Below are positions 17,445 to 27,832 of a DNA stretch of 64,000 nt, one piece after another. Source of the DNA: Caldimonas manganoxidans ATCC BAA-369 (GTDB lineage Bacteria; Pseudomonadota; Gammaproteobacteria; Burkholderiales; Burkholderiaceae_C); NCBI RefSeq assembly GCF_000381125.1, contig NZ_KB905929.1, forward strand, positions 62,001 through 126,000. The letters are read 5' to 3'. Positions within the stretch are counted from its first letter, which is position 1; each line of letters opens with the position of its first letter. Both the position numbers and the translations under genes were made by a program. Under the pieces are notes generated by a model. It was not told the DNA's origin and ran no database searches. It saw only the letters and a program-made list of their open reading frames with translations.

Positions 17445-18779
17445 ATGGACGTTGCGATACTGATCTTCCTCATCGTGCTCAACGGTGCATTTGCGATGTC
17501 GGAAATGGCGTTGACCGCCGCACGCAAAGCCCGCCTCCAAGTGCTGGTGGAAAACGGCGCGGCAGGGGCCTCGGCCGCCATGGCGCTGCACGACAACCCC
17601 ACCAAGTTTCTCTCCACGGTACAGATCGGCATCACCTCGATCGGCATCCTCAACGGCATCGTCGGTGAGGCGGCCTTCGCCGCGCCCTTGGCCGAATGGA
17701 TGATGCATGTGTGGAACCTGCAGGCCACGGTGGCCAGCGTGGTGTCCACGGGCATCGTGGTGGTCATCATCACCTTCTTGACCATCATCTTCGGCGAGCT
17801 GGTGCCCAAGCGCCTGGGACAAATGTACCCCGAGACCGTGGCACGTTTGGTGGCCCGCCCGATGGAGTGGTTGTCATTGGCCGCGCGTCCCTTCGTGGTG
17901 CTGTTGTCCTGGGCCACGGCCACGGTGCTGCGCTTGCTGGGCATCACCGACCAACCCCACCGCGGCGTCACCGAGGAGGAGATCGCTGCCAGTTTGGAAG
18001 AAGGCGTCGATGCCGGCGTCATCGAAGCGCACGAGCATCAAATGGTGCGCAATGTCTTCCGCCTCGACGAGCGACCGATCAGCTCGATGATGATCCCGCG
18101 CGGTGACATCGTTTGGCTCGATGCCCAGGCGCCGGTGGAGCAGGCCCTGGCCACCATCGCCCAGGCCGAGCATTCCCGCTATCCCGTGTGCCGCGGTGGG
18201 TTGGACGACGTGCTGGGCGTGGTCACCGCCCGGCAGTTGCTGCAGCAGATGGCCCAGGGGCGGGAGATCCGCCTGACCGAAAACCTGCAAGCGCCGGTGT
18301 TCGTGCCAGAAACGCTCACGGGGATGGAGCTGCTCGAGAGCTTTCGGGCCTCGAGCATGCAAATGGTGTTCGTGGTCGACGAGTACGGTGAGGTCCAAGG
18401 CGTGATCACCTTGCAAGACGTGCTGGAGGCCATCACCGGGGAATTCCACACCGCCGAGCCGGACGAGGCCTGGGCGGTCCCGCGCGAGGACGGCTCATGG
18501 TTGATCGATGGCCTCATTCCGGTGCCGGAACTGAAAGACCGATTGGGCTTGAAAGACCTGCCCGAAGAGGACCGCGGCCGCTACAACACCCTGGCCGGCA
18601 TGGTGATGCTGCTGCTCGGGCGCCTGCCGCAGGTCACCGACACGGTGCAATGGGGAGGCTGGCGCTTCGAAGTGGTCGATATGGATGGCAAGCGCATCGA
18701 CAAGGTGCTGGCCACCCGCCTGCCCGAAGACAGCGGGCCCGCCGAGGTCTTTGGCACGCAGCCGCGCCGTCAAGGGTGA
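17445..18779 (+). CDS. CNNM/CorC-type membrane protein (DUF21, CBS pair, CorC_HlyC)
   Basis: 444 residues starting MDVAILIFLIVLNGAFAMSE. The first 190 residues form a DUF21 transmembrane domain with about four hydrophobic segments and the EMALTAARKAR pattern. A CBS pair covers about 205-335 (ISSMMIPRGDIVWLD, FVVDEYGEVQGVIT) and a CorC_HlyC domain follows (about 350-430). Proteins of this class, often labelled hemolysin-like, are linked to magnesium or cobalt homeostasis. The haemolysin label has no support from the sequence. The ribosome binding site is weak. Confidence 0.88.
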   Translation: MDVAILIFLIVLNGAFAMSEMALTAARKARLQVLVENGAAGASAAMALHDNPTKFLSTVQIGITSIGILNGIVGEAAFAAPLAEWMMHVWNLQATVASVVSTGIVVVIITFLTIIFGELVPKRLGQMYPETVARLVARPMEWLSLAARPFVVLLSWATATVLRLLGITDQPHRGVTEEEIAASLEEGVDAGVIEAHEHQMVRNVFRLDERPISSMMIPRGDIVWLDAQAPVEQALATIAQAEHSRYPVCRGGLDDVLGVVTARQLLQQMAQGREIRLTENLQAPVFVPETLTGMELLESFRASSMQMVFVVDEYGEVQGVITLQDVLEAITGEFHTAEPDEAWAVPREDGSWLIDGLIPVPELKDRLGLKDLPEEDRGRYNTLAGMVMLLLGRLPQVTDTVQWGGWRFEVVDMDGKRIDKVLATRLPEDSGPAEVFGTQPRRQG

Positions 18780-18867
18780 CCAGAGGGGGCTCGTGCATCG
18801 GGCGTGCCTGTCGTGGGGGCCACTCTGATGTGGCCCCATCAACACGGGCCCCATCAACGCAGGCCCC

Positions 18868-18907
18868 AAAAAGAACCGGGGCCCGATCTCACGTCGGGCC
18901 CCGGTTC
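18868..18907 (-). terminator. Rho-independent terminator of tRNA-Thr
   Basis: A perfect 14-bp stem, GAACCGGGGCCCGA (18873-18886) with TCGGGCCCCGGTTC (18894-18907) around a 7-base loop. On the minus strand it is followed at once by TTTTTGGGG, so it terminates leftward transcription from the tRNA. There is no T tract on the plus side. Confidence 0.8.
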
Positions 18908-18947
18908 GACGAAGGGCTCTTGGGGATGGCGATGTTGTAAGCCGATT

Positions 18948-19023
18948 TGGTGCCGGTGACCGGATTCGAACTGGTGACCTTCGCATTACGAATGCGCTGC
19001 TCTACCAACTGAGCTACACCGGC
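18948..19023 (-). tRNA. tRNA-Thr (anticodon CGU)
   Basis: The minus strand reads GCCGGTGTAGCTCAGTTGG at the 5' end, with an anticodon stem-loop GCGCA-TTCGTAA-TGCGA giving anticodon CGT, T-loop TTCGAAT and acceptor CACCGGC, discriminator A and encoded CCA. All arms pair. A strong terminator lies about 40 bases downstream. Confidence 0.95.
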
Positions 19024-19063
19024 AGCAAAGAACGCAATTCTAGCAAGAATCGCAGACTGCAGG

Positions 19064-20080
19064 TCAAGCGCCGCCGGCTTCCCGATGGTAGGCGGTCACA
19101 CGCTCGACCTCGTTCTTCGACCCCAGGATCACGCTGACGCGCTCGTGCAGCTTGCTGGGCTGGATGTCCAGGATGCGCTGCTGCCCATTGGTGGCGGCCC
19201 CGCCGGCTTGCTCGACGATGAAGCTCATCGGGTTGGCCTCGTACATCAGGCGCAGCTTGCCGGGCTTGTCGGGCTCGCGCTTGTCCCAGGGGTACATGAA
19301 AATGCCGCCGCGGGTGAGGATGCGGTGCACGTCGGCCACCATCGAGGCCACCCAGCGCATGTTGAAGTCCTTGCCACGCGGGCCGTCCTTGCCGGCCAGG
19401 CATTCGTCGATGTAACGCCTCACCGGTGGGGCCCAGTGGCGCATGTTGCTCATGTTGATCGCGAATTCCTTGGTGTCCTCCGGGATCGTCACCCCGTCCT
19501 GGGTGAGCACCCAAGAGCCCTGCTCGCGATCGAGGGTGAACATGGCCACGCCATCGCCCACGGTGAGCACCAGCGTGGTCTGCGGACCGTAGATGCAGTA
19601 GCCGGCGGCGGCCTGCTTGGAGCCTGGCTGCAAGAAGTCTTGCTCGCTCACGCCGGCATGGTCATCCGGCTTCTTCAGCACCGAGAAAATGGTGCCGATG
19701 CTCACGTTGACGTCGATGTTGGACGATCCATCCAGCGGATCGAACAGCAACAGGTACTCCCCTTGCGGAAATCGATTCGGCACCACGTAAATGCCGTCCA
19801 TTTCCTCCGAGGCCATGGCCGCCAGGTGACCGCCCCATTCATTGGCTTCGATCAGCACCTCGTTGCAGATCACATCGAGCTTTTTCTGCACTTCGCCCTG
19901 CACGTTCTCGGTGCCGGCGCTGCCCAGCACGTCGCCCAGCGCCCCTTTGTTGACGCTGATGGCGATGCGCTTGCAGGCTCGCGCCACGACCTCGATGAGC
20001 AGGCGCAGCTGGGCTGGGATGTGGCCATGCATGCGCTGCTGCTCGATCAGGTATTGAGTCAGGCTGATTCTCTTGCCCAT
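19064..20080 (-). CDS. fbp: Fructose-1,6-bisphosphatase, class I
   Basis: 338 residues, [16 protein letters not shown] at the start as in proteobacterial class I enzymes. The metal- and substrate-binding segments are present: [22 protein letters not shown] and [10 protein letters not shown]. It hydrolyses fructose-1,6-bisphosphate in gluconeogenesis, and in autotrophs also in the Calvin cycle. It is the last gene of a minus-strand run after pepN (25 bases apart). Confidence 0.95.
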   Translation of the reverse strand: MGKRISLTQYLIEQQRMHGHIPAQLRLLIEVVARACKRIAISVNKGALGDVLGSAGTENVQGEVQKKLDVICNEVLIEANEWGGHLAAMASEEMDGIYVVPNRFPQGEYLLLFDPLDGSSNIDVNVSIGTIFSVLKKPDDHAGVSEQDFLQPGSKQAAAGYCIYGPQTTLVLTVGDGVAMFTLDREQGSWVLTQDGVTIPEDTKEFAINMSNMRHWAPPVRRYIDECLAGKDGPRGKDFNMRWVASMVADVHRILTRGGIFMYPWDKREPDKPGKLRLMYEANPMSFIVEQAGGAATNGQQRILDIQPSKLHERVSVILGSKNEVERVTAYHREAGGA

Positions 20081-20105
20081 GTCGTGTCCTCGAGGTGTCT
20101 TGCCA

Positions 20106-22784
20106 TCAATCGGCCAGGGCGCGGGTGACGATTTCGCGCACGTCTTTGCTCAACTCGGCTTTGGCCGCCACGCGGGCGATGGCCTCGCGCGCGGCGCTGC
20201 GATAGGGTTCGGCCAACTGCTTCCAACGATCCATGGCCCGGGCCACGCGAGCGGCCAGTTGTGGGTTGATGGGATCGAGCTCCAGCACACGGTCGGCCCA
20301 GAACACATAGCCGGCCGCATCGGTGCGATGGAAGGCGGCCGGGTTCATGAAGCACAGCGCAGTGATCAGGCTGCGCGCCCGGTTGGGATTGCGCAGCGAG
20401 AAGTCCGGATGCGACAACAAGGCCCGGCAGCGTGCGAAGACGCGGCCGTCCTTCTCGCTGGCCGAGGCTTGCAGTGCGAACCATTTGTCGATCACCAGCG
20501 CTTCGTGGCGGAACATCGCGTGGAAGCGTTCCAGCGCCGCCGGGGCCAATTCGGCATGGCTGTTGACCAGGGCATTGAGCGCGCCCAGGCGGTCGGTCAT
20601 GTTGGTGGCATCCTTGAAGCGCTGATAGGTCCGCCCCGGCCACACCGGATCGCCCGTCTGGGCCGCGGCCAGGCAAAGATGGGCCAGCGCCAGATTGGCC
20701 AAGGCGCGACGTCCGGCCGACACCGGATCGGGGCTGTAGCCGCCGCGCACCTGATGGGTCTCGTAAGCCCATTCCCAATCACGCTGCAGCGCCAGAGCCA
20801 GTTGCAGCCGGGCCGCTTCGCGCACGGCGTGGATGCGCTGCGGATCGACTTCGTCGAGCTGTTCGGCCAGATAGCCTTCGCTGGGCAGCGTCAGCACCAG
20901 TTCCTTGAAGGCGGCATCGAGCCCGGGGTGGCGCAGCACACCACGCATCGCTTCGATGAAGGCCGCATCCAGATGCAGCATCTGACCGCTGCGAATGGCG
21001 CCCAACATCCGGTTCATTGCCAGGCGTTGGCCAGCTTCCCAGCGGTTGAAGGCATCCGCATCATGGTTCAGCAGATGCAGCAAATCGGCATCGCTGAGTC
21101 CGTCGTCCAACAGCACGGGCGCGGAAAATCCACGCAGCAACGACGGCACCGGTGCGGCGTCCACGCCCACGAACTCGAACAGCTGGCGCGCTTGGTGCAG
21201 CACGAGCACACGCTCGGTCCCCACCGGGGCGTCTTCGCCGGCCAGCTGCAGCGGCAAGGGCTCACCGCCAGGGCCGATCAAACCCATGCTCACGGGGATC
21301 ACCCAGGGTTGCTTGTCCGGCTGCCCAGGTGAGGGCAGACCCTGCTGGGACAGCTCCAGCGTGTAGGTGCGGGCATCGGGGTCGTAACGACCACGTGCGC
21401 GCAGGCGGGGCGTGCCAGCCTGGCTGTACCAGCGCTTGAACGCCTCCAGGTGCGTTGCCAGCATGCTGCCGGGGTTGGCATCGGCAATGGCCTGCGCGAA
21501 GTCGTCGCAGGTGACGGCCTGGCCGTCATGGCGCTGGACGTACAGCGTCATTCCCCGCGCGAACCCCTCGCGCCCGACCAGGGTTTGCATCATGCGCACC
21601 ACCTCGGCGCCTTTGTCATAGACCGTGGCGGTGTAGAAGTTATTGATCTCGACATAACTGTCGGGTCGCACCGGGTGGGCCATCGGGCCCGCATCCTCGG
21701 GGAACTGGTGTTGGCGCAAGGTGCGCACATCCTCGATGCGCTTGACGGCCCGGGCGCTGGGGCTGTGCGCCACCAAGTCCTGGCTGAACTCTTGGTCGCG
21801 AAAGACGGTCAGGCCCTCTTTGAGCGAGAGTTGGAACCAATCCCGGCAGGTGATGCGGTTGCCCGTCCAGTTGTGGAAGTATTCATGTCCCACCACGCTT
21901 TCGATGCCGGCGTAATCCGCATCGGTGGCCGTGGCCGGGTTGGCCAGCACGTACTTGGTGTTGAAGATGTTGAGGCCCTTGTTTTCCATGGCCCCCATGT
22001 TGAAGTCGCTCACGGCCACGATCATGAAGCGGTCGAGGTCGAGCGACAGGCCAAAGCGGGCTTCATCCCAGGCCACCGCCGCGATGAGCGAGTTCATCGC
22101 GTGCTCGGTCTTGTCTAGATCGCCGGCGCGCACATACACCTGCAACAAATGCTCGCGACCCGAGCGGGAACGGATCCGTTGTTCACGGCACACGAGCTTG
22201 GCGGCCACCAGCGCAAACAGGTAGCTGGGCTTGGGATGGGGGTCCACCCACTTCGCATAGTGCTTGCCGCCCTCGAGCCGGCCTTGCTCGACGAGGTTGC
22301 CGTTGGACAGCAGCACCGGGTACTTCTCGGCATCGGCCTTGATCGTGACGTTGAAGGTGGCCATCACGTCCGGGCGGTCGAGGTAGTAGGTGATGCGGCG
22401 GAAGCCCTCGGCCTCGCACTGAGTGAAAAAGCCACCACCCGAGGTGTATAGGCCCGACAGCTGAGTGTTCTTCTCGGGGGCGCAGGTGGTGCGCACCTCC
22501 AGCGTGAACGGCTCCTCAGGCAGGTTCTCGATCACCAGTTGCTGCTGCTCGACACGGAAGGACACCGACTCACCATTGACCAACACCCGGGTCAGGTTGA
22601 GATCCTCGCCATCCAGCCGCAGCGGCTGGCCTGGGGCGGCCGCGGCATTGCGTTCGATGTGCATCCGGTTGACCACCAGCGTCTTGGCCGGGTCGAGATC
22701 GAAGCTGAGGTCGACGTTGCGGATCCAATAAGCCGGCGCGGTGTAATCCTCGCGCCGGATCAGGGGGGAGCTGCCTTCGCGCAT
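20106..22784 (-). CDS. pepN: Aminopeptidase N (M1 family)
   Basis: 892 residues, close to the 870 of Escherichia coli Pep[13 protein letters not shown] is the exopeptidase GAMEN motif; zinc ligands are in [13 protein letters not shown] (near residue 296) and the downstream Glu in [14 protein letters not shown]. The C-terminal alpha-helical domain is complete. The start ATG 22784 has TAAGGAG eight bases upstream, and this site overlaps the prfB stop codon, so the two genes are probably translated from one transcript. It is a cytosolic broad-specificity aminopeptidase that removes N-terminal residues in peptide turnover. Confidence 0.95.
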   Translation of the reverse strand: MREGSSPLIRREDYTAPAYWIRNVDLSFDLDPAKTLVVNRMHIERNAAAAPGQPLRLDGEDLNLTRVLVNGESVSFRVEQQQLVIENLPEEPFTLEVRTTCAPEKNTQLSGLYTSGGGFFTQCEAEGFRRITYYLDRPDVMATFNVTIKADAEKYPVLLSNGNLVEQGRLEGGKHYAKWVDPHPKPSYLFALVAAKLVCREQRIRSRSGREHLLQVYVRAGDLDKTEHAMNSLIAAVAWDEARFGLSLDLDRFMIVAVSDFNMGAMENKGLNIFNTKYVLANPATATDADYAGIESVVGHEYFHNWTGNRITCRDWFQLSLKEGLTVFRDQEFSQDLVAHSPSARAVKRIEDVRTLRQHQFPEDAGPMAHPVRPDSYVEINNFYTATVYDKGAEVVRMMQTLVGREGFARGMTLYVQRHDGQAVTCDDFAQAIADANPGSMLATHLEAFKRWYSQAGTPRLRARGRYDPDARTYTLELSQQGLPSPGQPDKQPWVIPVSMGLIGPGGEPLPLQLAGEDAPVGTERVLVLHQARQLFEFVGVDAAPVPSLLRGFSAPVLLDDGLSDADLLHLLNHDADAFNRWEAGQRLAMNRMLGAIRSGQMLHLDAAFIEAMRGVLRHPGLDAAFKELVLTLPSEGYLAEQLDEVDPQRIHAVREAARLQLALALQRDWEWAYETHQVRGGYSPDPVSAGRRALANLALAHLCLAAAQTGDPVWPGRTYQRFKDATNMTDRLGALNALVNSHAELAPAALERFHAMFRHEALVIDKWFALQASASEKDGRVFARCRALLSHPDFSLRNPNRARSLITALCFMNPAAFHRTDAAGYVFWADRVLELDPINPQLAARVARAMDRWKQLAEPYRSAAREAIARVAAKAELSKDVREIVTRALAD

Positions 22785-22795
22785 GGTCCGGCTCC

Positions 22796-23900
22796 TTAGA
22801 TGCCTTGCTTGAGGCTGGCCTCGATGAACGCATCCAGGTCGCCATCGAGCACTTTCTGGGTGTTGGAGATTTCCACGTTGGTGCGCAAATCCTTGATGCG
22901 GCTTTGGTCGAGCACGTAGGAGCGGATCTGGTGCCCCCAGCCCACGTCGGTCTTGCTGTCTTCGAGCTTTTGCTGCTCGGCCATGCGCTTGCGCATCTCG
23001 TGTTCGTACAAGCGCGCGCGCAGCATGCGCCAGGCCTCTTCGCGGTTGCTGTGTTGGCTGCGACTGGTCTGGCACTGCACCACGATTCCGGTGGGAATGT
23101 GTGTCAGGCGCACGGCCGAATCGGTTTTGTTGATGTGCTGCCCCCCGGCGCCGCTGGCTCGGAAGGTGTCGGTGCGCACGTCGGCAGGGTTGATCTCGAC
23201 CTCGATCGAATCGTCCACCTCGGGGTAGACGAACACGCTGGCAAAGGACGTGTGGCGACCGCCGGATGAATCGAACGGGCTTTTGCGCACCAATCGGTGC
23301 ACGCCGGTTTCGGTGCGCAGGTAGCCAAAAGCATAGTCCCCCTCCACCTTGATCGTGGCGCTCTTGATGCCCGCCACATCCCCGGGAGACTCCTCCAACA
23401 CCTCGGCCTTGAAACCCTTGCGCTCACAGTAGCGCAAATACTGGCGCAGCAACATGCTGGCCCAGTCGCAGGCTTCCGTGCCGCCGGCGCCGGCCTGGAT
23501 GTCGATGAAGCAGTTGTTCGGGTCGGCCGGGTTGCTGAACATGCGCCGGAACTCCAGCTGCTCGACCTCGCGGGCCAGTGCCGCCGCTTCGGCCTCGATG
23601 GCCTGCAAGCCATCGAGGTCGTTCTCGGCGCGACTCATTTCGTAGAGCTCGAGGTTGTCGGCCAGCTCGCGCTCCAGCCGGGCGATCGTGTCAACCACGG
23701 CTTCCAGCGACTTCTTCTCTCGACCCAATTCCTGAGCCCGCTTGGGATCGTTCCAGACGGCCGGGTCTTCCAGGGCGGCGTTGACCTCGCTCAGGCGGAT
23801 GGACTTTTGGTCCCAGTCAAAGATACCTCCGTAGCTCGCTGGTGCGCTCGCGCAGGTCTTCCAACGTGGTGCCGATGAGGTTGATGCGTTCTGCTTCCAT
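22796..23900 (-). CDS. prfB: Peptide chain release factor 2, programmed +1 frameshift
   Basis: The product needs two frames. The first 27 codons (ATG 23900, [16 protein letters not shown]) end at an in-frame TGA at 23817-23819, preceded by CTT. The rest, 340 residues, continues in the +1 frame from GAC. The full protein has about 367 residues, the normal RF2 length. It contains the RF2-specific tripeptide SPF in [10 protein letters not shown] and the catalytic GGQ in [16 protein letters not shown]2 releases peptides at UAA and UGA, and low RF2 favours the frameshift, giving autoregulation. Annotation software that ignores the shift will call a wrong N-terminus. Confidence 0.97.
23815..23833 (-). 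promoter_or_regulatory. prfB programmed frameshift site
   Basis: On the minus strand the sequence is CGGAGGTATCTTTGAC: a Shine-Dalgarno-like GGAGG close to the slippery CTT-TGA-C. This is the standard RF2 recoding signal; the ribosome pauses at the poorly read UGA and slips from CUU to UUU. Confidence 0.95.
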
Positions 23901-23980
23901 GATGCTGTCCTTGTTCGTGGGCGGCGGCCAAAATCTCGCCGCGCAGCATGTACTGCGAAAAGAAGCATTTTCGCATGGGC

Positions 23981-24904
23981 TCAGCGCAGGAAGGCCTCGA
24001 GATGGGCCGCCAGCGCCTCGGGTTGGTCGTGATGCAGCATGTGGCCGGCCGGCGAAAGCACGCGGCGCTGCAGCTGCCTGACCACCTGGAGCCGCTCCTC
24101 GAACTCGGCGCGCGAATAGCGCTGCCCCCACCAGCGGGCCATGTCGGTGCGGTCGCCTTCCACCCACAACACTGGCGCCGTGATGGCGGTCCAGCAGGCC
24201 AGGGCTTCTTCCTTGCGGTAGAGCACCGCATGACGTCGTTTGTGCGCCGGGTCGGCGAGGATCTCCCACCAACCATCGTCGCGCTGGCGCGCCCAGTGCG
24301 GGGCCAGCCAGGCGGCCAATTCCGGGCGCAGCAATGGATTGTTGCGACGCAGGCGCTGGGCCACGGCCTCCAGGCTGGGGTAGGGGTGCAAGCTCTGCGG
24401 CATCTTCAGCTCATCCAGCCAGGCGGCATAGTGCTTGGGCGCGTGGTCGGGCTGGCTGGCGGGCAGGCCGAAGCCTTCGAGGTTGACGAGCCGGCGGATG
24501 CGTTGCGGGCGAATCCCCGCATAGAGCATGGCCACATTGCCCCCCATGCTGTGGCCCAGCAGGTCCACCTGCTGTCCGGGCAACAGCTCGTCGAGCAGGG
24601 CGTCCAGATCGCCCAGGTAGTCGGCAAACCAGTAGCTGTCGGACGAAGCGGCCTGACTGAGCCCGAAGCCACGCCAGTCGGGGGCGAGCACGTAGCGCGG
24701 CGAGACCATCGCATCGACCACGAACTGGAAGGAGGCTCCCACGTCCATCCAACCATGCAGCATCACCAGCGCCGGGGATTCTGGCCTCACCCACTCGGGC
24801 GAGCCCCAGCGGCGCACGTGATAGCGCAGGCCCCGGATGGTGAGGAAGGTCGACTCCGATGGCCGGCGCACGACATAGGGATGGCTGCCATCGGCCGGGA
24901 CCAT
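23981..24904 (-). CDS. Alpha/beta hydrolase
   Basis: About 307 residues. The fold is shown by MLHGWMDVGASF (oxyanion region), nucleophile elbow GHSMGG near residue 123, an acid candidate in VEGDRTD and the catalytic His in PAGHMLHHDQP. There is no signal peptide, so it is cytosolic. The substrate is unknown; such enzymes range from esterases to C-C hydrolases. The start is uncertain: a GTG at 24916 overlaps the msbA stop, and ATG 24904 follows GGAGTGAG. It sits between msbA and prfB on one strand, which does not define its role. Confidence 0.82.
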   Translation of the reverse strand: MVPADGSHPYVVRRPSESTFLTIRGLRYHVRRWGSPEWVRPESPALVMLHGWMDVGASFQFVVDAMVSPRYVLAPDWRGFGLSQAASSDSYWFADYLGDLDALLDELLPGQQVDLLGHSMGGNVAMLYAGIRPQRIRRLVNLEGFGLPASQPDHAPKHYAAWLDELKMPQSLHPYPSLEAVAQRLRRNNPLLRPELAAWLAPHWARQRDDGWWEILADPAHKRRHAVLYRKEEALACWTAITAPVLWVEGDRTDMARWWGQRYSRAEFEERLQVVRQLQRRVLSPAGHMLHHDQPEALAAHLEAFLR

Positions 24905-24912
24905 GACCCCAC

Positions 24913-26643
24913 TCACTCCAAAGCTTGGGCGCGCACCATGCTGGCGTACAACCCGTTGCGCTGCATCAAGTCATCATGCCGTCCGGATTCGAGCACCCGA
25001 CCCTCGGCCAACACATAAATGATGTCTGCATTGCGCACCGTGCTGAGCCGGTGGGCGATCAAGATCAAGGTCTTTTCGCCGTGCCACTGTTCGATGGACT
25101 GCTGGACGATGCGTTCCGACTCGGTATCCAGCGCCGAAGTGGCTTCGTCGAAGACCCAGATGCGGGCGTTTTTGTACAGCGCTCGGGCAATGGCCAAACG
25201 TTGACGCTGTCCGCCGGACAGCTTGCTGCCGTTGGTGCCAATCGTGGCCTGGAGCCCTTCGGGTTGCGCCTGAACGAAGTCCCAGAGATTGGCAGCCCGC
25301 AAAGCGGCTTCGATGCGTGCGGGATCCTTCGGCTGGGCGTAGGCCACGTTGTCGGCGATCGGGCCGTCGAAGAGCACGATGTCTTGCGAAACCACGGCAA
25401 ACTGGCGGCGCAAGGACACTTTGCGGACGTCTTGCACATCGATGCCGTCCAAGGTGATCCGCCCTTCGGCAGGCGCCACGAAGCCCAGCATCGCATTGAT
25501 CACGGTGGACTTGCCCGATCCGGAAGGGCCCACCAAGGCCACGGTTTTCCCCGGAGGCACCTCCAGGCTCAATCGGTTCAACGCCAACTGCTCGCTGCCT
25601 GGGTAGCGCACGCTCACGTCGCGGAATTCGATATGCCCTTTGCAGGTGTTCGTGTCGATCAGTTTCGTCCCCGGATCGGGTTCTGGAGGGGTGTCCATGA
25701 GACCGAAACAGGCGCGTGCACCGATCAATCCACCGATGATCGGCTGGGTCACGTCGGTCAGATGACGCATCGGAGAGATGGTCATCAGAAGCGCCGTGAT
25801 GAAGGCCACGAACTCCCCGACGGACGCCTCACCCCGGTTGGCCTGGATCAGTGCCAGCGTCAAAATCAACGCGACTCCCGTGCTGGCGACCACCTGTGTC
25901 AGCGGGGTCATCGACGAGGCCGCTGCGACGTTCTTCAGCACCAACCGGCGCAGGCGGGTGGCTTCCTCGCTGAAGCGGCGGCGTTCGAATTCCTCGGCAT
26001 CGAAGGTGCGCACCACGCGCCATGCGCGGCTGATGTCGTCCACGATGCCGACCAACTTCAACTGCGTGTCATAGGCGCGGCCTCCAACCTGGAGCACCCT
26101 GCGCTGGACCGTTTTGACGACATAGGCCAACACCGGCATCGTCAGCAGCGACACCAGCGTCAATTGCCAATTGAGGTAAAAAAGATAGCCCAGCAAGGCC
26201 ACCAGCGTCGTGCCGTCACGCAGCAGCGTGGTCAATGCGCCGGCCAGCGATTGGGTGGCGCTTTGGGGGTCATTGATGACCCGGGTGGCCATCACCCCGG
26301 GGCTCATCTGGCTGTACAGGCTGGCATCGGCTCGCATCACCGCGGCCAGCAAGTCGGTGCGCAACTTCAGCACCGCTTGTGAGGTGGACCAGTTGAAGAG
26401 ATAGGTGCCACAAAACGCAAGCCCGCCACGCACGGCGAACAGGCCGATCACCACCAGTGGCACCATCCACAGGGGAAAGCCAATGTCGGCTTTGAATCCG
26501 CTGTCGAGCAACACCTTCAGCAATGCCGGCACGAGCGGCTCGATGGCGGCTGACGAGAAGAAGCAGATGATGCCGAGAATGACACCCGCCTTGTGCGGAC
26601 GAATGTACTCCAGCAAACGTCTGGCGGTGACTTTGAGGCTCAT
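24913..26643 (-). CDS. msbA: Lipid A export ABC transporter (permease-ATPase)
   Basis: 576 residues, the normal size for a half-transporter. About six membrane helices lie in the first 310 residues, followed by an ATPase domain with Walker A GPSGSGKST, signature LSGGQRQRLAIARAL, Walker B WVFDEATSALD and H-loop LIAHRLSTV. MsbA flips core-lipid A across the inner membrane. The ATG at 26643 forms an ATGA overlap with the stop of glf; a TTG four codons upstream is less likely. Other ABC exporters are possible, but the N-terminal region and the link with a surface glycan gene favour MsbA. Confidence 0.88.
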   Translation of the reverse strand: MSLKVTARRLLEYIRPHKAGVILGIICFFSSAAIEPLVPALLKVLLDSGFKADIGFPLWMVPLVVIGLFAVRGGLAFCGTYLFNWSTSQAVLKLRTDLLAAVMRADASLYSQMSPGVMATRVINDPQSATQSLAGALTTLLRDGTTLVALLGYLFYLNWQLTLVSLLTMPVLAYVVKTVQRRVLQVGGRAYDTQLKLVGIVDDISRAWRVVRTFDAEEFERRRFSEEATRLRRLVLKNVAAASSMTPLTQVVASTGVALILTLALIQANRGEASVGEFVAFITALLMTISPMRHLTDVTQPIIGGLIGARACFGLMDTPPEPDPGTKLIDTNTCKGHIEFRDVSVRYPGSEQLALNRLSLEVPPGKTVALVGPSGSGKSTVINAMLGFVAPAEGRITLDGIDVQDVRKVSLRRQFAVVSQDIVLFDGPIADNVAYAQPKDPARIEAALRAANLWDFVQAQPEGLQATIGTNGSKLSGGQRQRLAIARALYKNARIWVFDEATSALDTESERIVQQSIEQWHGEKTLILIAHRLSTVRNADIIYVLAEGRVLESGRHDDLMQRNGLYASMVRAQALE

Positions 26644-27746
26644 TCCTGATTCCAACGAGCAAGCAGATCCTCGGCGGCCTTCAGAGCAGCGGCCACCACC
26701 TGATCCATGTTGTAGTAGCGGTACTGAGCCAGACGGCCGATGAACGTCACGGTTTCTTCTTTGTCGGCCAACTCGGCGTATTTTTTATACAAAGCTTCGT
26801 TCTCCGGGCGCGGGATCGGATAGTAAGGATCCCCTTCGGCCTGAGGATACTCCCGCACGATCGATGTGCCGGTGTGCGTTTGTCCGGTCAGGTGTTTGAA
26901 CTCGGTGATGCGAGTGTAGGCATGGTCGTTGGGGTAATTGACAGTGCCCACGGCTTGAAACTGCGGCACGTCGGGCAAATGCTCATGCTCGAAGCGCAGG
27001 CTGCGGTAAGGCAGCTTGCCATAGCAATGGTTGAAATAGGCGTCGATGGGGCCGGTGTAGACCACGTGGGCGCCTGAGAAACGATCCCGCACCTGGGCGA
27101 AGTCCGTCTCCAGTTCGATCGAGATCAACGGATGATCCAACATGCGTCGGAACATCTGGCCATACCCCTGGGCGGGCATGAATTGATAGGTGTCGGTGAA
27201 GTAGCGGTCGTCGTCATTCGTGCGGGTGGGGATCCGAGCCGCCACGCCCGCAGACAGTTCGGACAAGTCCAGTCCCCACTGTTTACGGGTGTAGCCCCGG
27301 AAAAACTTCTCGCACAGGTCTTTGCCCACGCTGTTGAGCACCACGTCCTCACTGGTGCGAATGGTGTCGCGAGGTTCACGCACCTTTTCCAAATACTCTT
27401 TGGCCTGCTCTTCGGTCAGGTTCAGGCCATACAGCTGGTTGAGCGTCGTCCGATTGATCGGAATCGGATACAGCTTTCCGTTCACTTGGGCCAACACTCG
27501 GTGTTCATAAAAACGCCAATCGGTGAAGCGTGAGAGAAACTCGAACACACGCTTGCTGTTGGTGTGAAAGATGTGCGGGCCATAGGGATGGATCAGGACG
27601 CCGGCCCCGTCCACGTGGTCATAGGCATTGCCACCGATGTGAGAACGCTTGTCGATGATATGGCAGCGATGGCCTGCTTCGGCCAGCACGCGGGCGACAC
27701 TGGCGCCGGCGAATCCGGCGCCAACGATGAGAACATGGTGTTTCAA
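26640..27746 (-). CDS. glf: UDP-galactopyranose mutase
   Basis: About 368 residues. It begins with an FAD-binding motif HHVLIVGAGFAGASVA and continues with HIIDKRSHIGGNAYD, HPYGPHIFHTN and TRKQWGLDLSEL, all typical of bacterial Glf, a flavoenzyme that converts UDP-galactopyranose to UDP-galactofuranose. The start is set at TTG 27746 (preceded by AGGAG and GGAG), which puts the Rossmann motif at the usual distance; a TTG at 27776 would add ten residues. Translation is coupled with msbA. Its presence suggests galactofuranose in LPS O-antigen or capsule. Confidence 0.93.
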   Translation of the reverse strand: MKHHVLIVGAGFAGASVARVLAEAGHRCHIIDKRSHIGGNAYDHVDGAGVLIHPYGPHIFHTNSKRVFEFLSRFTDWRFYEHRVLAQVNGKLYPIPINRTTLNQLYGLNLTEEQAKEYLEKVREPRDTIRTSEDVVLNSVGKDLCEKFFRGYTRKQWGLDLSELSAGVAARIPTRTNDDDRYFTDTYQFMPAQGYGQMFRRMLDHPLISIELETDFAQVRDRFSGAHVVYTGPIDAYFNHCYGKLPYRSLRFEHEHLPDVPQFQAVGTVNYPNDHAYTRITEFKHLTGQTHTGTSIVREYPQAEGDPYYPIPRPENEALYKKYAELADKEETVTFIGRLAQYRYYNMDQVVAAALKAAEDLLARWNQE

Positions 27747-27832
27747 GCTCCGGGACTCCTGGGGGTGGGGAATCAAGACCGTCTGATCTGACTAAGCGCA
27801 TCGACCGTGACACTTGGTGGATGGCGTCGCGC

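Noticed and set aside
17345..17445. Hemolysin function for the CNNM/CorC-type gene
   Set aside because: The hemolysin name comes from old annotation; the domains indicate a CBS-containing transporter-like protein.
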